Source of the DNA: Gigaspora rosea | Lineage: Eukaryota > Glomeromycota > Glomeromycetes > Diversisporales > Gigasporaceae | NCBI GenBank assembly: GCA_003550325.1 | Contig: QKWP01000137.1 | Coordinates: 231,554-295,553 of the forward strand | Direction of reading: 5' to 3' | Length of the DNA stretch: 64,000 nt | In this document: one piece after another, positions 38,099-48,019 of the stretch | How the letters are laid out: each line of letters opens with the position of its first letter | Position numbering within the stretch: position 1 is the stretch's first letter | Translations under genes and position numbers: made by a program | The notes under the pieces: generated by a model | Databases searched by the model: none | Seen by the model: only the letters and a program-made list of their open reading frames with translations | What the model was told of the DNA's origin: nothing

Positions 38099-38338
38099 TA
38101 CACTAGTGTATAAATGTGAGTATTAATTAATTGATTTACAAATCTGTGCAACTTATAAAAATATATAAAAACAAAACCTACTTAATATTAGGGTTAGGGT
38201 TAGGGTTAGAGGTTAGGGTTAGAGAGTATTTTATACTAAAATTTAGTGTAGATTATGTTTTGTTAGAACCCCCAAAGTGGTTTTATAAGCAAAATTTTAA
38301 GTTATGACTATACCCGTGTTTCATACACTAGTTACAAA
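38099..38338. mobile_element. TIR element with TTAGGG repeats, copy 2
   Basis: Left 'ctagtgtataaatgtgagt' and right 'acccgtgtttcatacactag' are inverted. The interior holds three to five TTAGGG-like units (38187-38225), then 'acccccaaagtggttttata' as in copy 1. The TTAGGG run lies inside a repeat family, so it is not evidence of a telomere. Confidence 0.55.
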
Positions 38339-38400
38339 TAGCAATCATCAATTATTATATAACCTTTAATATTAATTAATTAAAGTAAAAACCAAAGATT

Positions 38401-39367
38401 CAGGGTTGGCATTGGGCAATGTTCAAATAAATTGCAAAATTATTGGACATATGTTCAAATTGTTAATTGGACATATGTCCAATTGTCCAAAATTTTATTG
38501 GACAATTTTAATAATATGACAACAAAAGCTAAAATAGGTTACCCTCTCTCTTTTGGTCAAAAAACTCAAAAACATCTTTGACCTAAAAATTAGCTACCTC
38601 ACAATTAACAATAGTTGCTACATAGTATAGTCCAAACTTTACTATACAAATTGATTAAAGTCACTTAAGTAAACTTCTTCAGGAGATAAAAATACACTTA
38701 CCCTAAAATTTGTATTAGTATTGGAGAACTTTTTATTATTTGACTTTTGATTTTTACTTTTGACAAAAAAATTAAAATTTTTTAAAAAAATATATTCGAT
38801 GAATGTAAAAATCAAAAGTCAAATAATAAAAAGTTCTCTAATCCTAATAAAAATTTTAGTATAAGTGTATTTTGATCTTCTGAATAAGTTTACTTAAGTG
38901 ATTTTAATCGATTCATATAGTAAACTTTAGACTTTACTATGTAGCAACTATCTGTGATTAACCAAAAATCAATTATATCTGAAATAAGCTATCTTGTTTT
39001 CTTTATAATATACCTTTATTTTAAAATTAAAAATAAAATCAACTATTGTTATTATTCTTTTTGAAATACAATTATAGTTGATTTAGTATTATGAATATAT
39101 ATGTACATATGCATATTTTTATAATAATAATAATTATTATTATTATCAGTACACTTTTTAAATATACTGTAAATTAAAGATATTTTGTATTAGTAAATAT
39201 TGGCTAGAATTAAGTTTAATTTAGGCCAAGATTAAACTATTTTTTTTTTAATCTCCAATAAAAAAAGTTACTATGTTCAATCAAAATTATTTGGACAATT
39301 GGACATTGTCCAAATGACCAAATGTCCAAATTGTCCAAATGTCCAATATTATATCATGTCATCCCTG
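38401..39367. mobile_element. hAT-like element, 967 bp, 8-bp TSD, with internal fold-back
   Basis: Begins CAGGGTTGGCAT and ends ATGTCATCCCTG. The 8-mer CAAAGATT is present on both sides (38393-38400, 39368-39375). Subterminal arrays of 'ttggacaatt'/'aattgtccaa' resemble those of the 260-bp hAT MITE at 36464. A long palindrome (about 38590-38970) occupies the centre. No transposase frame. Confidence 0.85.
38590..38970. repeat. Fold-back, ~165-180-bp arms
   Basis: The left arm 'tagttgctacatagtatagt', through 'acttaagtaaacttcttcag' and 'tttttattatttgacttttg', is repeated in reverse on the right at moderate divergence. The centre is near 38780. It lies inside the hAT-like element at 38401-39367 and is probably a later insertion. 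Confidence 0.8.
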
Positions 39368-39375
39368 CAAAGATT

Positions 39376-40080
39376 TATTTTAAAAAAAGAAATCAAGTTA
39401 TTAAATAAATTATTACATTCATTAAATAATTTTTATAAAATATTTTCTTTCAGTAAATAAATTATTAAGTTCGCTAAGTAGTTCTATAAACTTTTTTTTA
39501 TAAATAAAATATTTTAAATTGAAAAAAGATCAATCAGATTATAAAGAATAAATGACTTCATTAATATTATACCAATAGCAAATTTACTAATGATTTTAGT
39601 CAATTATTAATTGACATTAATTGAGAAATAATATAATTAAATTAATTTAATGTTTTTGATTAAATATGCGCTAAATAAATTTGAAATCACCTTTAAGTTA
39701 GTTCAAAATTCTTTACTAATTTGAATTTAAAATTTCATTTCAACATAAACGTATTCTAAATCTACCAAGGTTCTATTCTGATATACAACAGATATAACAT
39801 AAATTTATCTATTAAGATAATAATTAAAAAAAATAATAATCAAAAAATATTATAAATAAATTTAAAAACTAATTTAGTATCTATAGTTAAAAATGAAAAT
39901 GAATGTAACAAAAAAGAAAAAAATTGTTCAAGAAAGTGCTTCTTGTTTTAATAAATATAAAATAATTATCAAAGGAAAAAAATTAAAGAAATTGGCAAAA
40001 TTAAAGCTATCAACTCCCAAACTATTAGCATTAATGAACAAAAATAAATTTATTAACATTTGTTATTATATATTACTTTA
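39376..40080. other. AT-rich stretch, no supported gene
   Basis: A 67-codon lysine-rich frame at 39893-40096 has no recognisable motif and is what AT-rich DNA yields by chance; it is not called. Confidence 0.4.
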
Positions 40081-40084
40081 TTCT

Positions 40085-40240
40085 TTAAAATTTTAAGTTT
40101 TTTGTATTTCTCTCCAATTCAATGTTTAACATTTCTATAATTTGATCATATTCATTCCTCAAATAATAATCCTGTTTAAGCAATTCTTCTAATAAAGTTT
40201 CCAACTTTGATTTTTTTTTATCTTCCTCTTCAACTTTCAT
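40085..40240 (-). pseudogene. Short coiled-coil-like open frame, possibly a last exon
   Basis: From the ATG at 40240, 51 codons read as an acidic/basic helix-prone peptide with heptad-like leucines ('ETLLEELLKQDYYLRNEYD'), ending TAA at 40085. The composition differs from the surrounding AT-random frames. I do not recognise it; it could be the 3' exon of a gene whose other exons are lost, or chance. A second low-confidence stretch on the same strand lies at 40801-40998 ('YSKLRSEEKKELKILYALYY'). Confidence 0.3.
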
Positions 40241-41523
40241 AAGATATGTTATTTTTTATAGTTTTTTAGCTTCAAATTTTCAAATATATTCATTTAAACA
40301 AAAAAAATAAAAATTGTTATAATGAAAATAATATTTACCAAATTATCAACTCTGAAATATATTTGTACAAAAAAAATAATGTTAAAATTAATATAAATCA
40401 ACAATTGTTATACTTGAGAGCTCAAGTCAGAATCAAATGATGCATCAGGCTATAGGAATTTTCATACAAAAATACATGCCTAACACTAATATAAAAATTC
40501 ATCAATTATAATCAATTATATAATGAGTTGATAAATTCACTCAATATATTTTTTGTTTTTAATACAAATATTATAATCGTTACAGTTTTTCAACCATACC
40601 TTCTCATCATAACCTGCCAAACTGGATTACAAGACCTACTGAGTATCTGATTTTAAGCAACCATTACGTAACTGATTTTGGTGGTTATATAAGTACATAA
40701 TTATTTCTTTTATATTAACACCCAAAATTTTCACTACACTTTGTCATTAGATCCAGTTTCATTATTAATTGCAATATTCATAACAAAGGTCATAAGAGTC
40801 TTAACCAATTATATTTCTTACTACAATAATAATATGTAACTGGTAATACAGAGCATATAAAATTTTCAGTTCTTTTTTTTCTTCGCTTCTTAATTTCGAA
40901 TAAACACTAGAAGATTTAATTACAAAACAAAACACCATCTTTAACAATAGGTGCAACAACCTTTTGTTCTTTTCTTGATTTTCTTGCTCATTTGACAATT
41001 AGATGATCAAATTCAAGATGAAGTTACTAAATTTCTACTCACATTTACAAAAATTACTATTATTTTTATCATATTAATAATTATTATTGCAATAATCATC
41101 AGTTTGAAATATTTTCTTAAGCTTAATATTGATTATATTTATCATTTATCAAAAATCCTTTGTACATTAACGAATACGTTAGCAAGAAGACTTTGATAAA
41201 TTTATCAAATATATAATTCTATCTTATCATCAATTTATATGTTTAAAGAAATTATTGCCTCTAAAAGAGAAGGTGTTGAAATTATTATGCTTTAAAGAAT
41301 CAATTTTGTTTTTATAAAAGAAACTTTATAATTTGTTTATTTTATTAAGCAAAAAAAAAAAGATTAAAGCAACAATCATGTACTGGAAAATATCTTTTAT
41401 TTCTTAAAAGAAAAATACTAAATAAAATTTGCAACTAATTACATTTTAATATGATACAATTTATAAACTTTTCATATAAAATTTATATGTTTTTTCCTTG
41501 CAATATTGGATTCATAAAGAAAT

Positions 41524-42080
41524 CTATATGTAATACCACATTTTTTTTAAAAGTGGCACCCATATCTCTCTTGAAATATTGCTTTCGTTAAAAAAAACAA
41601 TCATATCATATATGTGATCAAATGCCTAAATAAAAAAAATGGTAAAAAAATTATAATAATTCAAATATAAATAAAAAAAAAATAAAGAAAAAATTTACTT
41701 GATGGCACTGTGATTTCCATATTGTTGGTTTTATATTCCTTAACTGCCGCATACAATTTATTCTTCACATTCTTTTTTTTTCAAGTATTGTTTCTCACAA
41801 GTTTCATGTTCAGTAAATACAATATATGCATAATCACTATAACTTTTAACAAGTTTCCATTCATAATCACATTTATACTCTTCAACAAGGTTCATTAGAT
41901 TTGAGAAATATCTTAGCTACTTTTCAGGTTCGGAAGTTTGAGGTTTTTCCAAAAAAACTGTAGACTCTAAAGAGGTTTTTGGTTTTAACATATATTCACT
42001 AAAACAAGAATTTAAGTATTCTCAGTTAAGTTTTTCACTTTTTTCATTTCCTCTTCTAAAATTTCATCAATATCCATTTT
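41524..42080 (-). pseudogene. Unrecognised broken gene, two exons
   Basis: Read leftwards: 'MDIDEILEEEMKKVKNLTEN', a one-base shift near 42018, then 'EYMLKPKTSLESTVFLEKPQ', an in-frame TAG, 'NLMNLVEEYKCDYEWKLVKS', 'YIVFTEHETCEKQYLKK', a shift near 41765, and 'KLYAAVKEYKTNNMEIT'. A donor GTAAAT follows at 41698. After a short intron an acceptor at 41626 opens a 33-residue last exon ('AFDHIYDMIVFFNESNIS') ending TAG at 41524. The codons look protein-coding throughout, but frames do not join cleanly. I do not recognise the family. It could be a captured or decayed lineage-specific gene. Confidence 0.5.
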
Positions 42081-42255
42081 TTTTTTTTAATATAAAAAAA
42101 ATTATTGTGCACCTTTTATATTCGTTATCAATAGAATTACATTTTTAAAATGTAAATTGATTAACCTGCAGCACAACTCATACAGGGGAAGTTCCTAAAA
42201 TTCTGGGTCAGGATATGTCGGAGTACATCAGAATTATGGTGGGCTGGATCAGAAG

Positions 42256-43807
42256 TAATAATGCCTGACGCTTGACGCAACCTGCGTCATTGACGCATGA
42301 CGAAACCATTTCTTCAGGCAACTTCAAATTGACAAATTGACGAATGATGAAACCCATGATACATGACGAAACGCATGACGCATGATGAAACCCACGACGC
42401 ATAACAAAACACATGACGCATAAACCCATGACGCATGACGAAACCAAAAATAAATAACAGAACCATAATTTTGATGAAGTATAAGACTATTTATTATTCA
42501 TTTCTTTCATAACAGAAATAAATTAGTCCATATAAAGTTAATTTTTTGTTCATTATTATACAGTATCTTCCCAGTTTCTATCTTTTTGACATCGATCTGA
42601 TATTGCCTGATGATTTGCAACAATTACCCAGATATATCCGATAGGTGTTCTACGAATTGGCAGTGTCATAGTATTTTATTCTTATGTATTATTTTATGTA
42701 TTTCTTATTTTGGCATAGTTTGAGGCATAGTTGGGTGATTTTACCCCTCAACGAGGGTGCCCTGCTGGTACCCTCAACGAGGGTTATAGACTCTCAGCGA
42801 GTGTATGAACCTCTCAGTGAGTGAATTAAATACCAAGCGAGTGATTAAAACCTCAGTACGAATTAAAGATATTTGAGGGTATGGTTTAGTTTGCAAATGA
42901 AATAACAGATGTTCATAGCATTAGTGTTATTATTGATGGTTCAAAAAATCATGTGTTCGGACAATCGATTCTACGCGAATTTTACCAAAATTCCGGGTTG
43001 TATACGTCAGATCTAGGACGGCGTTTAGCCTTAGCTATTAGCAGGTTCTACAGCAAATTACTTAATGAATGGATATGATTTCATTAGTAAAATTTTATGA
43101 TCTTGGGGCAAAATCGATCAATTCCGATCAAGCCGACCATGGTTCCGATGCACTCTGACGTATCCTGACCCAGAATTTGGTGACCCCCCGGTATGAGTTA
43201 ATCCTATGCTCCGCTATTGCTAGTGAAATGCTAGCAATAAAAAATATTCTGTTTAGATTCAATGTAAAAGCTGACAAGGGTTTCATCAAGAGCTTCATCA
43301 TCTTAGGTAGCCTCTCACAAAAAATTGATCAAACAAATGTGTTTTGTTTTCTAAGTAAAAATACGTAGAAAATTAAGGCTAAAAAAACTGCGTTATAATT
43401 AGGGTTAGGGTTAGAAACATATAGTGGCAATTGTAGCTATTAGTGAAATTTCACGAGAAATATTTTTAATTAGGATGCAATAGATGGTTTCCTAATAAAA
43501 ATTTAGAGCTATCTGTTTTTTGTAAAAAATTTTTATATTACACCTGATCTTAAAATTCGATCTGTTAAAATTACAGGTTGTGAACAATTTTTTGTGTTAG
43601 AGAGCTAGGGCGTTAGTTTCATCAATAGTCAGGGTGGCGTCAAGAGTTTCGTCAATTGTCAAGGGTTTCATCAATCGTCAAGGGTTTCGTCAATCATCAA
43701 GGGTTTCGTCAAGCATCAAGGGTTTTGTCAATCGTCAAGGGTTTCATTAGACGCAAATTTGACAAAACCTTTCGTCATCACGAAAAAAATTGCGTCAGGC
43801 ATCATTA
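42256..43807. mobile_element. GACGAAAC-family element, ~1.55 kb
   Basis: Tips 'taataatgcctgacgc' and 'gcgtcaggcatcatta' are inverted. The left subterminal array uses 'gacgcatgacgaaac'. The right array uses 'tttcgtcaatcgtcaagg' (43620-43750). Inside are a degenerate 'ctcaacgagggt'/'ctcagcgagtg' tandem (42735-42870), a coding-like fragment (42890-43078) and a TTAGGG-containing repeat (43398-43520). Confidence 0.6.
42890..43078 (+). pseudogene. Coding-like fragment, 62 codons, unrecognised
   Basis: After a 3'-splice-like 'tttag' the frame is open to a TGA at 43078. It reads 'VIIDGSKNHVFGQSILREFY' and 'SDLGRRLALAISRFYSKLL', well-mixed protein-like composition unlike the AT-random frames around it. 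It has no start codon. Part of its 3' end lies in the arm of the outer palindrome. I cannot name the family. Confidence 0.4.
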
Positions 43808-43969
43808 ATCGGAATCGATCAATTTTGTCCCAAGATCATAAAAAATTTTACTATTAAATCATATCCATTCATTAAGTAAAAAATGCCCAGCTGATAATTT
43901 TGCTATAGAACCTTGCTGACCTAGACCTGACGCATCCAACCCAGAAAATTTGGGGATAGCCCTTTAATC

Positions 43970-44930
43970 TTGTAAATCTTGTCAGAATAGCCTTCCCGAA
44001 TTTAGCAATATTAATTGTGGGCTATAATGAAATCAATTGTAAACAATTATGGCGTGATCGATTTAGATCTAAAAAGTTCGATCTTTTTCTTTTTCTTCTT
44101 ACCCCCATATAAAATGTTATAAATGAGGTTCGTTTTGACCTTCATGTAAAATAATATAGATAGAAAGAAAAGATCGTAGAATTGTCTTCTATAAAAAAAA
44201 GACAAACCGACCTTGGTTTTGTTAATAATATTAAATAAACACTATCACTTTGTTTCCGATATGCCTTAGCCTTGCCAAATCGTACCACCTCTCATCATTG
44301 GGTATATCGTGATTGGACATGTTGAATATGCATAAGTAATTAAGTCACAATCAATTACAAAATTTATAAGCAACCAATTGGGCTTGTAATTTCTGATTAA
44401 ATAATCATTTTATCCTCAATAATCATGCAATATCACGTAAATGATTGATTCAAATTTTATTTAACCTTATTGACTAATATTAAATAATCACATGATTTAT
44501 CTTTATTATGAACGGAATGGCATTTATCACCACAGAAAATCATCGTTCTAGTGTTTATAAAAATCAACAATTGTGTAAATTACATTCTTCGGAATTCCAA
44601 TAGTAAGTAATTTAAGAATCTGTTTTTGTGATTCTAAATAAAATATTTTTTAGGCATTTATTGGCCAATATTTATCTTAATAAATGGCAAAATAGGTATT
44701 AAAAATCTATATTTGTGCTACATATCATTTCGTATTTACTTCAATATTCAATTATAAAATTCCATCACCATTTAAGTTTTTTTATGATTTAAATCTACGG
44801 ATATTCCATATCAATCAACAAATCTTGCATATGAGTTAACAAAAATATAATTTAAACAAAAAAAAACGTGTGAATATAAAAAAAAATTAATACATGATCG
44901 TAATCTCATAATCGCTGACTGCTAAATTTA
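43970..44930. other. Intergenic, 3' of the Sel1/kinase pseudogene
   Basis: No gene or repeat that I can support. Confidence 0.4.
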
Positions 44931-44934
44931 ATAG

Positions 44935-45022
44935 TTCACTGTCTTGTTCACTGTATATTTTTTCGCTGTCTATTTGTTTGTAGTCTATTTGTTGGCTGTC
45001 TGTTTGTTCGCTGTCAACTGAT
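44935..45022. repeat. Short tandem repeat at the 3' end of the kinase gene
   Basis: Variants of 'ctgtctatttgtttg' repeat about four to five times. On the minus strand the first of these encode the last residues of the kinase frame ('TANKQTANK') and continue past the stop, so the C-terminus has been altered by repeat growth. Confidence 0.65.
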
Positions 45023-47758
45023 CTAGTTTGGGGAACAAACTTACTTTTACAATTACCCGTGTACTCATATAATTTTTGATATTTTTAAGAGTTGCTTTGG
45101 AGTTGTTCAATTCCGATAAAATATTTTTGTCATTTTGCCATTTCATAATAAATTCATAGAGTTTTTCGGGTGATGGTCGCTTTTCAGGTATTTTATTCCA
45201 GCATTCTTTCATCAAATTTACATAACATTGTGGTGCTTCTTCGTTAACGGGTGGTCGGAAATAACTGCCGACTATTCCGATTTGAAGTTGTCGATCACTA
45301 AATTTATGTTCATCCCATACAAGATTTCCCACATTATTATTCCAAATGAATAAATATCGGATTTTGTAGTGTATGGTTTACCCATTAAAATTTCTGCCGC
45401 AATATATGGTAGAATTCCAACGACTCCATTTGTATTTCGTTCAAATTACATAAATTAAGATCAGCTATATATGCGCTATATAAATTATCTTGCAAAATAT
45501 TTCCACTGTGCAAATCATGATGAATATATCCTTGAGAATGAATTGCTTCAAGATTAGAAATAATATAATTTAATAGTTTCAATTTATGTTTCCATCTCAT
45601 TTGAGATACATCTTGAAGATTTTTTCGTAAAGAACCTTTTGGTGCATATTCTAAGACAAGGATATATTCTTCGGAACCCGGTTTTTGCGTTATTCCATAC
45701 CATTTTAAAAATAAAGGATTTTCGTATCCGATTTCACTATACGCTTTTAACTAATTACAGTAAATGAATTAGTTATTAAATTTATGTATAATTGAAATAA
45801 AATCATAAAATTACCTCATTTATAAATGTTTCATAATTTGTTTTATGCAGCGACTTAAGTGCAATTGTCGATTTCACAAAAAGACCACGGGACCAATCAG
45901 CTTTATATACTATCGAAAATCCACCTTTGCCAATTTTTTCGATATTCTTGAATTCATTGTATGGAATCGATAAAAGTTGGTGACGACTCTCATTGATCAG
46001 TATTTCTTTTAAGTCATCATCAAAAGAATCTAATGTAAATGTGCTTTGTCCATTTTTTTGCATCATTTTATGCCAATGATTGGCTAATTTTAAATCTCTA
46101 GTAATTCCATTTCCAAGTAGATAACACAAACGTACAGTACGCATTCCAATGGTATTACCCATTTTTGCGGATTTCATATAATATTTAAACGCTTTCTTTA
46201 CATCTTTTTTACACCAATTCCGTTTTCATAACAAAAACCAAGGTTATATATTCCATAAGCAGAACCCATGTCAGCATATTGCTGATAACGAACGAATGCC
46301 TCATGTTCATTCTTTTCAACTCCAATTCCATATTGATAACAATAGCCAACATTATATATTCCTCTAGCACCACCTATATCAGCATATTGTTGATAATTAA
46401 TGAATGCTTGAACTTCATCCTTTTTGACTCCAATTCCATGTTGACAACAAGTGCCAAGTGCATTTATTCCATCAGCATAGCCCATTTCAGCAGATTGTTG
46501 ATAATAAATAAATGCTTGATTATCATCTTTTCAACTCCAATTCCTTTATGATAACAATAACCAACATGGTAGATTCCGTCAGCATAATTCATATCAGCAG
46601 ATTTTTTATAAAAAATAAATGCCTTTTGTTTAGCCATTTTAACTCCAATTCCATTAAAATAACAATAACCAACCTTATATATTCCATTAAGATATTTTTT
46701 ATAATATAAAAACGCCTTATGTTTATCCTTTTCAACTCCAATTCCATTATTATAACAATTACCAACCATATACATCACAAAGTTATTTTTACATAAAGCT
46801 ATGTAGAAATTTTATATAAATTATATGTAAAAATTATACATAGATCTATAAACCCAATGTAGACTTACATAGCATAATTTATACATAAATATAATTATAA
46901 ATAATAATTATTTAACAGTTACGTAACGAAAATTTAAAAAATAAAAATGTGTTAAGTAGCCAAATAAGTAAAATGTTAGAATAAAAATAAAAAGTATAAT
47001 TAAAGTTAGGGTCAAAATTAAAGTTGGGGTTAGGGTAAAATTATGAGAGGAGCATTTTTAATTAAGAATACAACAGGGGTTACCCTAGTAAAATTTTGAG
47101 ATATCGACTATTTCTTTCCTTAAAATTTATATAAGAATTTATTTAAATTTTATAATATATAAAGGTTACATAATTATATATATTTAATTTATTAATACAT
47201 AGCATTTATATAAAATTGATATATAAATTTTATGATATATAAAAGTTAAATGATTATATATGTAAATTTTATTAATATATAACATTTATATAAAATTTTT
47301 ATATTAAGTTTACAATATATAAAAGTTATATAATTATAATATGTAAAGTTTGTTAATATATATAATTTATATAAAAAATTTATTTAGATATTTATAGCAT
47401 ATAAAAGTTACTTAATTATAATACATAAAATTTATAAATATATAATATTTATATAAGTTTTTTTTATAAAATTATTGTTATTTAAGTTTAAATAGATTTT
47501 ATATAAATTCTATATTAAATAATATATAAAAATTAACATTTATATTTTTTATATAGGGTTCTATATAATATTTATGTAAAGTTGTAAATCTATGTAGTTT
47601 TTATAAAAAAACAACTTTGTGATGTATGTTCCTTCATCATGATCCATTTCAGCAGATTTCATATAAAATTCGAACGCTTTTTTTCATCTTTTTTAATTCC
47701 GATGCCATTTTGATAATTGTATCCAAGGTGAAAAAATTTAGAAGAAATTTCGTCGTTC
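44985..47758 (-). pseudogene. Sel1-repeat protein kinase, broken and split by a TA-flanked element
   Basis: Starting at the ATG at 47758 the protein opens with Sel1-like units ('LGYNYQNGIGIKKDE'), is interrupted at 46773-47624, and resumes with at least seven more units of the type 'VGYCYFNGIGVK'. A kinase domain follows: 'IEKIGKGGFSIVYKADW' (glycine loop), 'IALKSL' (lysine), 'YIHHDLHSGNIL' (catalytic loop, D present), 'IADLNLC' (D of DFG kept, FG replaced) and 'KSDIYSFGIIMWEIL'. One intron at about 45752-45815 has a good acceptor. One-base shifts occur near 47700, 46528, 46200, 45430 and 45315, several in A runs. The domain order Sel1 then kinase fits a family expanded in Glomeromycotina. 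Either a pseudogene or a gene with assembly errors in homopolymers. Confidence 0.8.
46773..47624. mobile_element. TA-flanked TIR element, 852 bp, inside the Sel1 region
   Basis: Ends CATCACAAAGTT and AACTTTGTGATG are exact inverted copies, extending as 'acataaagctatgtag' against 'ctatgtagtttttat'. TA flanks both sides. Removing the element and one TA rejoins the Sel1 frame as '..EGTYMVGNCY..'. About four ~86-bp units ('atataaaagttatataatt') fill 47115-47460. It also holds 'ggggttagggtaaaa' (47027). A TA target is typical of Tc1/mariner-type insertion. Confidence 0.85.
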
Positions 47759-47832
47759 ATTTTTTAAAAAAATACACAAAAAAGCTAAAACATGAATTAA
47801 CAATTTTATTAAGGCCATACAAACTTAATAAG

Positions 47833-48015
47833 TTGGTTCTCATAACCCGGCCTGGTCAAATTTCTGCAAAAATTTTGATATGCTTGTTATACGGGTGGTT
47901 TTTTTTAGATATCTATAGAAAAATCTTATATGTTCTCTACATACAAAATTTTTTGAAATAAAATTAAAAGCCGGATTGCCGGGTCATTTTTCAAATTTTA
48001 AGTTATGAGAACCAA
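47833..48015. mobile_element. MITE, ~183 bp
   Basis: 'ttggttctcataac' at 47833 and its exact complement at 48002-48015. The inner words 'acccggc' and 'gccgggt' also pair. No coding. Confidence 0.65.
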
Positions 48016-48019
48016 AAAA

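Larger units (their letters stand above)
42185..43962. mobile_element. Nested palindromic elements
   Basis: An outer terminus ('ctgggtcaggatatgtcgga', near 42200) is present inverted near 43150-43185 and again, diverged, near 43925-43962. Between 42256 and 43807 is an inserted GACGAAAC-family element. Reading across that insertion, 42185-42255 joins to 43808-43962 to give one arm that mirrors 43045-43185 ('ggttctacagcaaatta', 'tgatcttggggcaaaa'). The inserted element's flanks, ATCAGAAG and ATCGGAAT, are a plausible diverged TSD. Confidence 0.6.

Noticed and set aside
38187-38225. (TTAGGG)-like run as a telomere or interstitial telomere
   Set aside because: Only a few imperfect units, and the same surrounding sequence recurs near 36823, 43400 and 47027. 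It is part of a dispersed repeat.
39893-40096. 67-codon lysine-rich frame
   Set aside because: Composition expected from AT-rich DNA; no motif, no neighbours supporting a gene.
43177-43368. 63-codon frame after the palindrome arm
   Set aside because: Starts inside an element terminus and has no recognisable motif; probably chance.
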